NCBI GenBank assembly: GCA_025363315.1
Contig: JANYED010000121.1
Span: forward strand, 1 to 38,322
DNA from: Polaromonas sp.
Lineage (GTDB): Bacteria; Pseudomonadota; Gammaproteobacteria; Burkholderiales; Burkholderiaceae_C
Length of the DNA stretch: 38,322 nt
Direction of reading: 5' to 3'
The notes beneath the pieces were generated by a model. The model worked only from the letters and a program-made list of their open reading frames with translations, searched no databases and was not told the DNA's origin. Position 1 is the stretch's first letter. The number at the start of each line of letters is the position of its first letter. Both the position numbers and the translations under genes were made by a program. This document shows, piece by piece, positions 15,755 to 26,855 of the stretch.

Positions 15755-17788
15755 ATGACACCTCAAAACCCGCTCCTCGACTTTTCTGACACACCGCTTT
15801 TTGACCGTATTCAGCCTGAGCATGTCAGCCCGGCTATCAACGCCCTATTAACTGACGCGCAAGCGGCTCTGGACAAGGTCACCGCGAACGACTTTCCCGC
15901 TGACTGGAACGGCATTTCTGCCGTGTTGGACGTCGCCACTGAAAAGCTTGGCCGTGCCTGGGGCGCTGTGAACCATCTGAACGCCGTGGCCGATACATCC
16001 GAAATGCGCGCCGCCTACAACGCCGCCCTGCCTGTCATCACCGAGTTTTATACCCGGCTGGGAGCCGACGAGCGGCTTTATGCCAAGTACAAATCGATTG
16101 AGGTCAGCACGCTTAACGCTGAGCAAAAACAGGCGCATAAAAACGCGATGCGTAATTTTTTGCTGTCCGGTGCTGAACTGGTTGGCGCAACCAAAGAACG
16201 CTTCGCCAAAATCCAGGAACGACAAGCCGAGTTAAGCCAAAAATTCAGTGAAAACGCGCTGGATGCTACCGATGCATTTGCCTATTACGCGAGCGAATCC
16301 GAACTTGCAGGCGTACCAGCAGACGTGGTGGAAACCGCACGTGAGCTAGCCAAAGCCGACAGCAAAGACGGCTACAAAATCACGTTAAAAATGCCCAGCT
16401 ATCTCCCGATCATGCAGTTTGCCACCAACTCTGCGCTGCGGGAAATCTTGTACCGCGCTTTCTGCACCCGAGCCAGCGATCAGGCGCCTGTCGAGTTCAA
16501 TAAATTTGACAACAGCGCGATCATTGATGAAATTCTGGCCCTGCGTTTGGAAGAATCCAAACTATTGGGTTATGACAACTTCGGTGAAGTGTCCGTAGTC
16601 GCCAAAATGGCCAAATCGCCTGCTGAAGTGGTCACCTTTTTACGCGACCTGGCAAAACGCGCACGGCCGTTTGCTGAAAAAGACGCAGCAGATTTGCGCG
16701 AATTTGCAGCAAAGCATTTGAGCATGAAAGACCCGCAGCCCTGGGACTTTACGTACATCGCTGAAAAGCTGAAAGAAGCGCGCTATTCATTTGGCGAGCA
16801 GGAAGTCAAGCAATACTTCACCGCGCCCAAGGTGCTGGCGGGCTTGTTCAAAATCATCGAGACGCTGTTTGAAGTGGCGATTCACAAAGACGAGGCCCCG
16901 GTATGGAAACCAGGCGTGCAGTTCTTTCGCATTGAGCGAGCCGGAATTTTGGTCGGCCAGTTTTATCTGGACCAGCCTGCCCGCACTGGCAAACGTGCTG
17001 GCGCCTGGATGGACGACGTGCGCGCCCGCTGGTTGCGACCAGACACGGGCAAGCTTCAAACGCCGGTGGCGCACCTGGTGTGCAACTTTGCAGACGGCGT
17101 GGGCGGCCGGCCCGCGCTTTTAAGCCATGATGATGTTACGACGCTGTTCCATGAGTTTGGTCATGGTCTGCACCACCTCTTGAGCCAAATCAACGAGCGC
17201 GATGTGTCGGGCATCAGTGGGGTGGAATGGGACGCTGTCGAGCTGCCGAGCCAATTTATGGAGAACTTTTGCTGGGAATGGGATGTGCTCAAGCACATGA
17301 CGGCACATGTCGATACGGGCGAGCCGCTCCCGCGCGCACTGTTCGACAAAATGCTGGCCGCGAAAAACTTTCAAAGCGGCATGCAGACCCTGCGACAGGT
17401 CGAGTTTTCATTGTTTGACATGTTGCTTCATACGTCACATAACCCTAGCGATGACGTGATGACATTGCTAAACGAAGTACGGGCCGAAGTCGCCGTCATC
17501 AAAGCGCCCCCCTACAGCCGCACCGCCCATACCTTCAGTCACATTTTTTCGGGCGGCTACGCTGCCGGTTATTACAGTTATAAATGGGCTGAGGTGCTGT
17601 CAGCAGACGCCTATGCCGCGTTTGAAGAAGCTGCACAGGCGGGCTTGCCCCAAGTTGACACAGGCCGAAAATACCGCGCCGCAATTTTGGAAGCAGGCGG
17701 GAGCCGCCCGGCAATGGAGTCGTTCAAAGCCTTCAGAGGCCGGGAACCGTCGATAGACGCTTTGCTGCGTCATCAAGGTATGGCGTAG
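15755..17788 (+). CDS. prlC: Oligopeptidase A, M3 zinc metallopeptidase
   Basis: About 677 residues, the normal size for PrlC/OpdA. The zinc motif is LFHEFGHGLHHLL (His466, His470), with the downstream Glu in ISGVEWDAVELPSQFMENF. The substrate-binding tyrosines sit in FSGGYAAGYYSYKWAEVL. It degrades short peptides, including cleaved signal peptides, in the cytoplasm. The ORF track starts at a TTG; the ATG at 15755 (MTPQNPLLDFSDTPLFDRI) matches the family start. It follows yhbY by 34 bases on the same strand. Confidence 0.96.
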   Translation: MTPQNPLLDFSDTPLFDRIQPEHVSPAINALLTDAQAALDKVTANDFPADWNGISAVLDVATEKLGRAWGAVNHLNAVADTSEMRAAYNAALPVITEFYTRLGADERLYAKYKSIEVSTLNAEQKQAHKNAMRNFLLSGAELVGATKERFAKIQERQAELSQKFSENALDATDAFAYYASESELAGVPADVVETARELAKADSKDGYKITLKMPSYLPIMQFATNSALREILYRAFCTRASDQAPVEFNKFDNSAIIDEILALRLEESKLLGYDNFGEVSVVAKMAKSPAEVVTFLRDLAKRARPFAEKDAADLREFAAKHLSMKDPQPWDFTYIAEKLKEARYSFGEQEVKQYFTAPKVLAGLFKIIETLFEVAIHKDEAPVWKPGVQFFRIERAGILVGQFYLDQPARTGKRAGAWMDDVRARWLRPDTGKLQTPVAHLVCNFADGVGGRPALLSHDDVTTLFHEFGHGLHHLLSQINERDVSGISGVEWDAVELPSQFMENFCWEWDVLKHMTAHVDTGEPLPRALFDKMLAAKNFQSGMQTLRQVEFSLFDMLLHTSHNPSDDVMTLLNEVRAEVAVIKAPPYSRTAHTFSHIFSGGYAAGYYSYKWAEVLSADAYAAFEEAAQAGLPQVDTGRKYRAAILEAGGSRPAMESFKAFRGREPSIDALLRHQGMA

Positions 17789-17853
17789 ACACGTTGTGTT
17801 GGCGTTAGACAACGCTTGCAGATGCTTAAAATTTATCTGACGGAGAAATCAAG

Positions 17854-18498
17854 ATGAAGTTCACAGTCAATTCGTTTACTACTAAATCAATAGCTGCTTA
17901 CGCGCTATTCTCTTGGGCTGCAGCCTTTTCTTACGCTCAACCAGTGTACCGAATTGTTGGGCCGGAAGGCAAGGTAACTTTTTCAGACAAGCCGCCGGTA
18001 GAGCCTCAAGCCAAAGTCACCTCGGGTGCAGCCGCATCGGGCAGCGGCGTGGCCAGTGCCTCACTGCCTTTTGAACTTCGTCAAGTCGCCCAAAAATACC
18101 CAGTCACGCTTTACACGGGCGACAACTGCAGCCCCTGCCAGTCCGCCAAAACCATGCTGATGAGCCGGGGCGTTCCTTTCACTGAAAAAACGGTGAACAC
18201 CAATGACGATAGCCAGGCCCTGCAGCGCTTGAGCGGTGACAACACCCTGCCGTTTGCCACCATTGGCGGTCAACAGCTTAAGGGCTATTCGGACTCGGAG
18301 TGGACACAATTTTTAAATGCCGCAGGGTATCCAGCAACGTCCGTCCTGCCTGCCAGCTACCGCCAACCCGCTGCAACGCCGATGGTGGCGGTGTCAGCCG
18401 CACCAGCAGCAGCGGTCCCTGCAGTACCCGTTCGTGCCGCTGCGCCAGCACCACAGCCCGCGCCAGCAGCCACCAACCCATCAGGTATCCGCTTCTAA
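17854..18498 (+). CDS. Periplasmic DUF4124-glutaredoxin protein
   Basis: A 214-residue exported protein. The signal peptide (residues 1-28) ends FSYA before QP. Next comes a short DUF4124-like strand motif, [19 protein letters not shown] glutaredoxin-like domain follows with [20 protein letters not shown] (Cys92 and Cys95, CSPC) and [19 protein letters not shown], which holds the cis-proline region. It ends in an Ala/Pro-rich tail of ~60 residues. A disulfide or mixed-disulfide role in the envelope is likely, partner unknown. The ribosome site GGAGA is well placed. Residues ~9-26, the signal core, are encoded by a copy of the 46-nt dispersed element. The last 18 bases overlap rpiA tail to tail. 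Confidence 0.88.
   Translation: MKFTVNSFTTKSIAAYALFSWAAAFSYAQPVYRIVGPEGKVTFSDKPPVEPQAKVTSGAAASGSGVASASLPFELRQVAQKYPVTLYTGDNCSPCQSAKTMLMSRGVPFTEKTVNTNDDSQALQRLSGDNTLPFATIGGQQLKGYSDSEWTQFLNAAGYPATSVLPASYRQPAATPMVAVSAAPAAAVPAVPVRAAAPAPQPAPAATNPSGIRF
17878..17929 (+). repeat. 46-nt dispersed element encoding a signal peptide core
   Basis: ACTAC-TAAATCA-ATAGC, TGCTTACGCGCTATTCTCTT, GGGCTGCAG, then CCTTTT. The alignment is ungapped to the other copies and in sense orientation. It is translated as [15 protein letters not shown], which is most of the hydrophobic h-region. Confidence 0.85.
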
Positions 18499-19179
18499 AT
18501 TTGATTGCGGAAAGATCAAGGTCTTCACGCCAGCACCCGTCGCCAGCAGACACAAACTGGCTTTTTGAAACGCAAACACGCCGACTGTGACCACGCCGGG
18601 CCAGTTGTTAACGCTGGCTTCAAACCCCAATGGGTCGGTTATTTTTAAGCCCCTCACATCCAGAATGTGCTGGCCGTTGTCAGTCACCATCGGCGTCCCA
18701 GCCTTCATTCGCACTGTAGCGACGCCGCCCATGGCTGCAAACTGCTTTGCGATGCGCTTGACGGCCATCGGTACCACTTCAACAGGCAAAGGGAAAGCGC
18801 CCAACGTCGTCACCAGTTTTGACGCATCGGCAATGCACACAAACTGCCGGGCCTGCGCCGCCACAATTTTCTCGCGTGTGAGCGCCGCGCCGCCGCCTTT
18901 GATCATGTAGCCCGCATGATCAATCTCGTCTGCACCATCGATGTACACCGCCAGTTCGTCCACGTCGGCTGCATCAAACACCGCAATGCCCAGCGCCTGC
19001 AAGCGCTCTGTCGAGGCAACAGAGCTTGACACCGCACCCTTGATTTGATGTTTTATCGTGCCCAAAGCGTCGATAAATTTGTTGACCGTCGAGCCGGTAC
19101 CGACGCCCACAACGCTGCCGGGGAGCACATAGGCCAAAGCGGCTTGGCCGACCAGGGTTTTGAGTTCGTCTTGGGTCAT
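18481..19179 (-). CDS. rpiA: Ribose-5-phosphate isomerase A
   Basis: A 232-residue enzyme interconverting ribose-5-phosphate and ribulose-5-phosphate. Family stretches are [17 protein letters not shown] (phosphate loop), [19 protein letters not shown] with the catalytic acid, and [26 protein letters not shown] and [11 protein letters not shown] follow in the usual order. Length and order are normal for RpiA. Its 3' end overlaps the convergent glutaredoxin-like gene by 18 bases. It is divergent from pyrD with 50 bases between them. Confidence 0.96.
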   Translation of the reverse strand: MTQDELKTLVGQAALAYVLPGSVVGVGTGSTVNKFIDALGTIKHQIKGAVSSSVASTERLQALGIAVFDAADVDELAVYIDGADEIDHAGYMIKGGGAALTREKIVAAQARQFVCIADASKLVTTLGAFPLPVEVVPMAVKRIAKQFAAMGGVATVRMKAGTPMVTDNGQHILDVRGLKITDPLGFEASVNNWPGVVTVGVFAFQKASLCLLATGAGVKTLIFPQSNLEADT

Positions 19180-19229
19180 AAGAGGTTTGCGACAATATGG
19201 CAGGTTGAATCAACAAATCAAATTATCCA

Positions 19230-20291
19230 ATGGCATTACTCCCCTATGCGTTAGCCCGTCCTTTTTTATTTGGCCTGGACGCCGAAACCGCACACGACGT
19301 AGCGATGGGGTCGCTGGCAAAAACCCAGAACACACCGCTATCGTTGCTTTACCGGACCGCCAGGATAGAAGATCCCATTGATTTGGCGGGCTTAACGTTT
19401 CCAAACCGGGTGGGTCTTGCAGCAGGACTGGACAAAAACGCTCGCTGCATTGATGGGCTGGCTGCGATGGGATTTGGTTTTATTGAAGTCGGCACCGTGA
19501 CTCCAAAACCGCAAGCCGGCAACCCAAAGCCGCGCATGTTTCGCCTGCAAGGCGCGAACGCGCTCATCAACCGGCTCGGCTTCAACAACGACGGTCTGGA
19601 TGCATTTATTGCCAACGTACAGAATTCAAGGACTCGCCGAGCCAAGGCAAAAAGCCCCATTGTTTTGGGACTGAACATTGGCAAAAACGCGACCACGCCG
19701 ATTGAAAACGCGGTCGATGATTATCTGATTTGCCTCAATGGCGTGTACCCACATGCTGACTATGTGACGGTCAATATTTCTAGCCCCAATACCAAAAATT
19801 TGCGCGCGCTGCAAAGCGACGATGCACTTGACGCGCTGCTCAGTGCCATTGCCAAACGTCGGGGTGAGTTGGTCAAACAACACGGCAAACGCGTGCCGAT
19901 CTTCGTGAAAATCGCGCCTGATCTGGACGCCACGCAGGTCGATGCGATTGCTGCAGCCCTGAAGCGCCACGACATGGATGGCGTAGTAGCCACTAACACC
20001 ACCCTGTCCCGAGATGCCGTCGACGGTGTGCGCCATGCGAATCAAGCGGGAGGCCTGAGCGGCTCACCGGTCCTTAAAGCCAGCAACCAGGTCATCGGCC
20101 AGCTGCGCGCCGCTTTAGGCAAAGGCTTTCCCATCATTGGTGTGGGCGGCGTGATGAGCGCTGAGGATGCGGTGTCAAAAATAAAAGCTGGCGCAGACGT
20201 GGTGCAAATTTACACTGGTTTGATTTACAACGGGCCAGAACTGGTGACGCAATCAGCAAAAGCCATGCGAAACGCAACCCACAGCGCGTAA
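19230..20291 (+). CDS. pyrD: Dihydroorotate dehydrogenase (quinone)
   Basis: A 353-residue class 2 enzyme. The N-terminal amphipathic membrane-binding helices ([20 protein letters not shown]) mark the quinone-dependent type. Then come [17 protein letters not shown] and [35 protein letters not shown] carries the catalytic Ser that replaces Cys in class 2. The FMN phosphate site is [20 protein letters not shown] and the end is [12 protein letters not shown]. It makes orotate for pyrimidine synthesis at the inner membrane. nikR starts ten bases after its stop. Confidence 0.97.
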   Translation: MALLPYALARPFLFGLDAETAHDVAMGSLAKTQNTPLSLLYRTARIEDPIDLAGLTFPNRVGLAAGLDKNARCIDGLAAMGFGFIEVGTVTPKPQAGNPKPRMFRLQGANALINRLGFNNDGLDAFIANVQNSRTRRAKAKSPIVLGLNIGKNATTPIENAVDDYLICLNGVYPHADYVTVNISSPNTKNLRALQSDDALDALLSAIAKRRGELVKQHGKRVPIFVKIAPDLDATQVDAIAAALKRHDMDGVVATNTTLSRDAVDGVRHANQAGGLSGSPVLKASNQVIGQLRAALGKGFPIIGVGGVMSAEDAVSKIKAGADVVQIYTGLIYNGPELVTQSAKAMRNATHSA

Positions 20292-20301
20292 TCAACACAC
20301 C

Positions 20302-20772
20302 ATGCAACGATTTACCATCTCACTTGACGACGCGTTGGCCCTTGAATTCGATGCGCTGATTGCCGCAAATGGTTACAGCAATCGGTCTGAGGCCGTGCGG
20401 GATTTGATCCGTTCACAGATCGATGCTGCGTCATTGGCACCTACGGCCTCGTTTTGGTGCGCCGCCACGGTGAACTATGTTTATGACCACCATGACAAAA
20501 CAGTTGTGGAACGGGTGCTGTCACTTCAGCACGAACACCACGACCTGGTGGTCACCAGCTTGCACACCCACCTGGATCACCATGATTGCCTCGAGACCGT
20601 GGTGATGCGCGGGCCCATACAAGCAGTTCGCGAGTTTTCACACATGCTGATCGCTCTGCGCGGGGTGCGCCACGGGAGCGTCCAAATGGTGCCGCTCGAT
20701 GTGGATCGCCGCAAACTTGCCCATAGCCATGACCAAAGCGGTCAGCATTTGCATTTCAAGCCGCTCAGTTAA
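20302..20772 (+). CDS. nikR: Nickel-responsive transcriptional regulator NikR
   Basis: A 156-residue protein. The ribbon-helix-helix DNA-binding domain covers residues 1-42 (MQRFTISLDDALALEF, then SNRSEAVRDLIRSQI). The ACT-like metal domain has VNYVYDHHDK (His63/64) and TSLHTHLDHHDCLETVV (His88, His90, Cys96), which are the four E. coli NikR nickel ligands. VMRG and the matching C-terminal strand RGVRHGSVQMVPL follow. It is ~20 residues longer than E. coli NikR, with a His-bearing tail (HSHDQSGQHLHF). Nickel-bound NikR represses or tunes nickel uptake genes. The adjacent TonB-dependent receptor is a natural target. Confidence 0.95.
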   Translation: MQRFTISLDDALALEFDALIAANGYSNRSEAVRDLIRSQIDAASLAPTASFWCAATVNYVYDHHDKTVVERVLSLQHEHHDLVVTSLHTHLDHHDCLETVVMRGPIQAVREFSHMLIALRGVRHGSVQMVPLDVDRRKLAHSHDQSGQHLHFKPLS

Positions 20773-20819
20773 ACCGATGTTGTTGCGGTTTTCGCAAGTG
20801 GTTTTGATGTGTGCCTTTG

Positions 20820-22892
20820 TTAGAAATTAGCCACCAACGTCAACCTGAACGAGCGTGTCTCAATCGGGTGAAAGTGAATGTCATTGACCGGTGCTGTCTC
20901 GGTTTTCAGCTGCGACGCGTAGTAATAATCAATCGCCGAGTTTTTACGGTTGGTCAGGTTAAAGCCTTCCAGCTCCAGCTTGAGCTTGGGGCCAATTTTG
21001 TAGCCAATGCGGCCATTGAGCGTGGCCGTGCTTTGTGACCGGACGGTGTTGTCTTCAATCAAAGGCCGGGGCCCAAAATAGCGCAGCTGAATGGCACCAA
21101 AATACGGCCCCAGGTTGTCGACCGCCAGCGCCAGTGACGCCACGCCCTCGACCGCGCCAGGTATGCGGTCACCGGCAGGGTCAAAGCCGCGAAAGCGTGC
21201 ACGCGCAAAGGACACATCAGCATCGATAGTCAACCATCTGGTGGGCTTGTAGTAATTCGAAAACTCAAACCCCAGCCGCCTGCTGGGCCTGCCGGCTTGC
21301 GTGGTGCCGGCGTCGCCAACAAACGTTAACTCAGAATCAAAGTCCAGCCGGTAGACCGACAGCGCACTTTGCAGGCCCGGAATCACCTCCGAACGCACGC
21401 CGAGCTCCAGCCCGCGTGAACGCACCAGCGGCGGCACCTTGTCTGCTGGCAAACCGCTTTTTGGATCAACCGTGATGGTGGTGCCACGCGCGTCGTTGCT
21501 GTGAAAGCCGTTGCCCGCGCTGGCATAAAACTCGGTCTTGTTAAACGGGCCAAAAATCAGGTTGAACTTGGGGCTGGCCTTGGTGGCAGACGCGTTGCCT
21601 GAATTGGCGCTGTTGCTGCTGTCAACTCTAAAGCTGAAGGTGTCAGCGCGAAGGCCCGCGACCGTGCGGATTTTGTCGGTCCACGCGGTTTTGTTTTCAA
21701 CATACAAACCGAGACTGCTCTCATTGATTTTGTCGTCGCGCGTTACGCTGATAACCTGTCGTGCAACCGTGCTCGCCAGGCCGTTCTTGATCCGGTCAGT
21801 TTGAAATTGCAAACCGATGGTGTTTTCTGACCCCCGTCCAAACAGCAGTGCATTGAACGTGTGGCTTGCATTGATGCCGACTGTCACTCGTCTGTCAGGC
21901 TGATTGAACTGGTCGCCATTGACCGGGTCATCCAAAAAGTAGGTGAAATTGGAATACAAATCGAGCTTGTTGCGAATCACGTAGGCGTTCACCTGTGTCA
22001 ATGATGTGCCGCTGGTGGCGCGCCAGTTGCCAGACAAGCTGTAGCGACTCGCGCTGCCGCCGTCGGTTTGGTCTGCTGCGTCGAATCGGCCCAGCGCGCC
22101 TGACTGAACCGCTCTCAGGGGAATCTGGTCAGTCGCGTGCCACTTGGCGTTGTAGCCCATCAGCGTAACGTTAAAGCCGTCTGACTCACTGCCCTGGCTG
22201 TAGCGCAAAACGCCGTTTTGCTTCAGGTAGTTGTCGCCCACTGTGAACGGGCCATTGCTGCGCTGCAGTTCCAGCGCATACAGCAAGTTGCCGTCCAGCC
22301 ACTTTGGTGATGCCGCTATCAGCGTGCGGCCAAAACCGTTAGAGCCCAAAGTGAACGAGCCAATGCCTTTGTCAAGCTTGTTGGCGTAGTTGACACTGAC
22401 CGCCCCGGCCGAGGCAAAGTCGCCCTCAGTCGCGTAAAACGGCCCTTTGCGGTAGTCCAGCAAGGTGGCCAGCTCAGGAATCAAAAAGTTCACATCAGTC
22501 CAGCCCTGGCCGTGGCTGTGGCTGCGCTGGTTGACCAGCATGCCGTCAATCGTGGTGCGCAGGTCAGTGCCGTGGTCGAGGTTGAAGCCGCGCAGGTAAA
22601 ACTGGTTGGCTTTGCCTTCACCGCTGTGCTGGCTGACGATCAGGCCCGGCACGGCTTCCAGCACCTCGCCGGGGCGGTACACGGTGCGCGCGTCCAGCTG
22701 CTGCTGGGTGACCACGCCCTCATTGGCGGTGCCAGCCTCGCCCAGCACGCTGTTGCGCGAGCTTTCGACGTTCACCGTAGCAAGGCTAGGTGGATTATTG
22801 ACGGCGCTATTTTGCCCCCAGGCTTGACCGGTCAATGCACAGAAGCTGGCCACCAAAACATGGGTTGAATGAAGTTTGAAGTTGTTTGGCAT
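20820..22892 (-). CDS. TonB-dependent receptor, probable nickel/metal uptake
   Basis: About 690 residues. The signal peptide ends near GQAWGQ. The plug domain reads YRPGEVLEAVPGLIVSQHSG, then NQFYLRGFNLDHGTDLRTTI and GPFYATEGDFASAGAV. The beta-barrel ends in the C-terminal aromatic signature TRSFRLTLVANF, and the TonB-dependent NLTNRKNSAIDY motif precedes it. His-rich spots occur in the plug (NQRSHSHGQGW) and near the C-terminus (DIHFHPIE). The gene is tail to tail with nikR, so nickel is the likeliest substrate, but that is context only. The start at 22892 (MPNNFKLHS) was chosen over the TTG in the ORF track. Confidence 0.88.
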   Translation of the reverse strand: MPNNFKLHSTHVLVASFCALTGQAWGQNSAVNNPPSLATVNVESSRNSVLGEAGTANEGVVTQQQLDARTVYRPGEVLEAVPGLIVSQHSGEGKANQFYLRGFNLDHGTDLRTTIDGMLVNQRSHSHGQGWTDVNFLIPELATLLDYRKGPFYATEGDFASAGAVSVNYANKLDKGIGSFTLGSNGFGRTLIAASPKWLDGNLLYALELQRSNGPFTVGDNYLKQNGVLRYSQGSESDGFNVTLMGYNAKWHATDQIPLRAVQSGALGRFDAADQTDGGSASRYSLSGNWRATSGTSLTQVNAYVIRNKLDLYSNFTYFLDDPVNGDQFNQPDRRVTVGINASHTFNALLFGRGSENTIGLQFQTDRIKNGLASTVARQVISVTRDDKINESSLGLYVENKTAWTDKIRTVAGLRADTFSFRVDSSNSANSGNASATKASPKFNLIFGPFNKTEFYASAGNGFHSNDARGTTITVDPKSGLPADKVPPLVRSRGLELGVRSEVIPGLQSALSVYRLDFDSELTFVGDAGTTQAGRPSRRLGFEFSNYYKPTRWLTIDADVSFARARFRGFDPAGDRIPGAVEGVASLALAVDNLGPYFGAIQLRYFGPRPLIEDNTVRSQSTATLNGRIGYKIGPKLKLELEGFNLTNRKNSAIDYYYASQLKTETAPVNDIHFHPIETRSFRLTLVANF

Positions 22893-22954
22893 CGTCACAA
22901 AGACTCCAGCAAAGAGCAAGTCGCCGCAGGATCGGCAATTTAACTAAATACGGC

Positions 22955-22964
22955 TACAATTGTA
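22955..22964. promoter_or_regulatory. Palindrome upstream of the TonB receptor
   Basis: TACAATTGTA is a perfect 10-bp palindrome in the A+T-rich gap 22893-23101, about 60 bases before the receptor start. AATACGG at 22947 and CCGTATT at 22993 also form a loose inverted pair around it. It might be part of a NikR or general promoter region, but it does not match the E. coli NikR operator GTATGA-N16-TCATAC. Confidence 0.3.
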
Positions 22965-23047
22965 AGCTGGATTAAATTTTCTTCTTACCCAACCGTATTC
23001 TCCGGCTGTTTGATTGGGCACTGATGAACGCGAATCAAGTCCTCTAG

Positions 23048-24855
<1,808 letters not shown>

Positions 24856-24857
<2 letters not shown>

Positions 24858-24905
24858 GTCTGTAGCCCAATAGATTCGGGCGTAAGCAGCTATTTTTTCA
24901 ATAGC
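24856..24905 (-). repeat. 46-nt dispersed element between two pseudogenes
   Basis: On the minus strand, GCTAT-TGAAAAA-ATAGC, TGCTTACGCCCGAATCTATT, GGGCTACAG. It is shared by two dead converging genes: the fadH stop TAG (24855-24857) overlaps one end. The minus-strand lhgO remnant runs into the other end and stops at the TAG of ATAGC (24890). Confidence 0.92.
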
Positions 24906-25914
24906 ATTTGACTGACGTACTCTCCAATCGCCAGGCAGCTCGTCAAGCCCGGGGACTCGATGCCGAACAGATTGATGAGACCTGCCGCTTAGTGAACACT
25001 TTCGCCGTGAATCACAAAATCTCCAGCTGGCGCATCCAGTCTTGCAGCTTGGGGCGGACGCCTGCGTAGCCTGCCTGGAGCGTGCCGTCTTGTAAGCCTG
25101 GCCAGTATTTGCGCACCTCTGCGTAAAAGGCGTCGCCCCGGCTGGGGTCAACATCCAGTTCGTCTGGTGAGTTAACCCACTCAACATCTGGCCCAAACCT
25201 GGCTTGACAGCCCAAGTCAATTGTCAGATGCACGCCCAAGCCTGCCGCGTTGGGGACTGGGTAAATCAGGCGTTTGAAAGGAAATTTGCCTTGTAGGTTG
25301 AAGTAGTACCTTTGGCGCAGTAAGTGGTTGGCACATGCTTGGCGTCCAGGCCTTTGATGCATCTGACAACTTGCGGCGCGTTGAGTCCAGCGGCGTTGAT
25401 GCCGGTGTTGGCAGACAATTTGGTACTGTCTTTCGCTATCACTTCAATAGCTGCTCGCGCCCCGTTTAATTGGGCTACAGCCGTATTTAGTACTAAAAAT
25501 CCGCCCACATTTTCAGTATTAACTTGTAGCGACAGCATCAGCGCATGGCTGTCGACGATGCCCGTGCTGGGGGAGTGGATGGCCGCTACGCGTTCTACTT
25601 GCCGCTCCATCGCCAGGGCTTGCTCACGGCCTAAAAGCACCAGGTCATTCACCCTGTTGGCCGCCGCTTTGGCAACGATACCTTGTAGCTGCGCAACCTG
25701 CGCTTTGCTGGTCGCCACTATCAGCTTGCCACAGCGGCTGTGACCGATGCCGCGCTCGATGCAATAGTCATGCAGCAGCACTTCGCCGCGGATGCAAAGC
25801 TGGGCGTTGGCGGCGTCAAGCACCATGACTTCCCTGCCCCTCAAAGCCAGCGCTGTGGCAACTGCCAGCCCCACCACGCCTGCGCCTTTGACGATGCAAT
25901 CGACGTTTTCCCAT
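24890..25914 (-). pseudogene. lhgO: Decayed L-2-hydroxyglutarate dehydrogenase-like gene
   Basis: The minus strand encodes VDCIVKGAGVVGLAVATALA, the FAD-binding start, then IHSPSTGIVDSHALMLSLQ and [21 protein letters not shown] frameshift near 25,300 precedes [31 protein letters not shown] and [21 protein letters not shown] second frameshift near 25,015 precedes [10 protein letters not shown], a TAA, and [20 protein letters not shown]. The 5' end is also shifted: ATGGGAAAAC would need one base less to read MENVDC. With at least three frameshifts and a stop this is a pseudogene of the LhgO/YgaF family. It begins ten bases after the hutG-like stop, so the two were probably an operon. Confidence 0.9.
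25435..25488 (+). repeat. 46-nt dispersed element inside the lhgO remnant
   Basis: GCTAT-CACTTCA-ATAGC, TGCTCGCGCCCCGTTTAATT, GGGCTACAG. It is antisense to the host gene, where it reads [15 protein letters not shown] without disturbing the frame. Confidence 0.92.
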
Positions 25915-25923
25915 TTCTGCGCC

Positions 25924-26772
25924 CTAAAGTTTGCGCGGATCGGTTTTGAGCAACAAGGTTACCAGCGACTGTAGATGCACTTTCAGCGGCGCAAAACCCG
26001 CCGTTGTCTCCAGCGTGTCCTCATTCATATAAATCTTGCGGTTGATCTCCAGTTGAATACTATGGCGCTGCGCTGCTGGATTGCTGTAGCGGCGCACCAG
26101 CTCCACGCCTTTGTAGGGGTGGTTGTAGGCCACGCTGTAACCCAGGCCTCGAAGGTGCGCGCAAACCAGTTGTGACAACATGGGGTGGGCAGTTGTACCG
26201 TCCCGGTCACCCACCACAAAGTCTGCATGCACTTCACCCGGAAAGTCGGTTGCGTTGCTCGATGCAATGGCCGGCATGGAATGGCAGTTGATGTGAATGC
26301 TGTAGCCGTGCAGTGCATGCGCTGCACCAATCGCAGATGCCAGCGCCGCATGGTAGGGCTGCCAGCAATTGGCAATGCGCGCCTGCACTTCAGCCACGCC
26401 AAGCTGGCGGCTGTAAATCGGAAGGCCATCATCCGTTGTGCGCCAGATCAGCCCTTTGCCCAAACGGACTTTACTTAGAACTTTGGGGTCTGTCGCTATG
26501 GGTTCAGGCCATGATGCGTCTAGCAGCGTCTCGTCAATCTCGGTGGTGTTGCGGTTCGCGTCCAGGTAGCTGCGCGGGAAGAATGCCTCGACCCAATGCG
26601 CCCCCAAACCAGGTGCGAAGTCGTAGAGCTTTTCAACATGCGTGTCCTCAGCACGGCGCAAGACCAGCGGGTCGCAACTGAACAAAAAGTCTGCCGGGTA
26701 CTGCGTGCCGCTGTGCGGGGAGTCCAGCACCAAAGCGGTGTTACCGGATAAATGATGAATCATCGGGGACAT
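25924..26772 (-). CDS. N-formylglutamate amidohydrolase family protein
   Basis: About 282 residues, intact, of the HutG/FGase family. LVLDSPHSGTQYPADF is the family start, followed by DTHVEKLYDFAP and ANRNTTEIDETLLD. YSIHINCHSMPAIASSNATD has the His/Ser metal and active-site region. Later stretches are FVVGDRDGTTAHPML, YNHPYKGVELVRRYSNP and IQLEINRKIYMNE. It hydrolyses N-formyl-glutamate or a related N-acyl amino acid. No hut genes are nearby, so the substrate is uncertain. An ATG at 26856 overlaps the stop of the upstream remnant (TGATG), but the family-like start is 26772, with GAAGG upstream. It is the only intact gene in a row of pseudogenes. Confidence 0.85.
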   Translation of the reverse strand: MSPMIHHLSGNTALVLDSPHSGTQYPADFLFSCDPLVLRRAEDTHVEKLYDFAPGLGAHWVEAFFPRSYLDANRNTTEIDETLLDASWPEPIATDPKVLSKVRLGKGLIWRTTDDGLPIYSRQLGVAEVQARIANCWQPYHAALASAIGAAHALHGYSIHINCHSMPAIASSNATDFPGEVHADFVVGDRDGTTAHPMLSQLVCAHLRGLGYSVAYNHPYKGVELVRRYSNPAAQRHSIQLEINRKIYMNEDTLETTAGFAPLKVHLQSLVTLLLKTDPRKL

Positions 26773-26855
26773 ATTTGCGATTGTGCCTTCCTTCAAGCGT
26801 GGGTACCCTGCTTTCAGGCGGACTCGCTTGAGGAGCAACAGGCTTGCGGGTTGCA

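Noticed and set aside
22947-22999. AATACGG...CCGTATT as a NikR operator
   Set aside because: The arms are 39 bases apart and do not match the known GTATGA-N16-TCATAC operator; left as an unproven dyad region.
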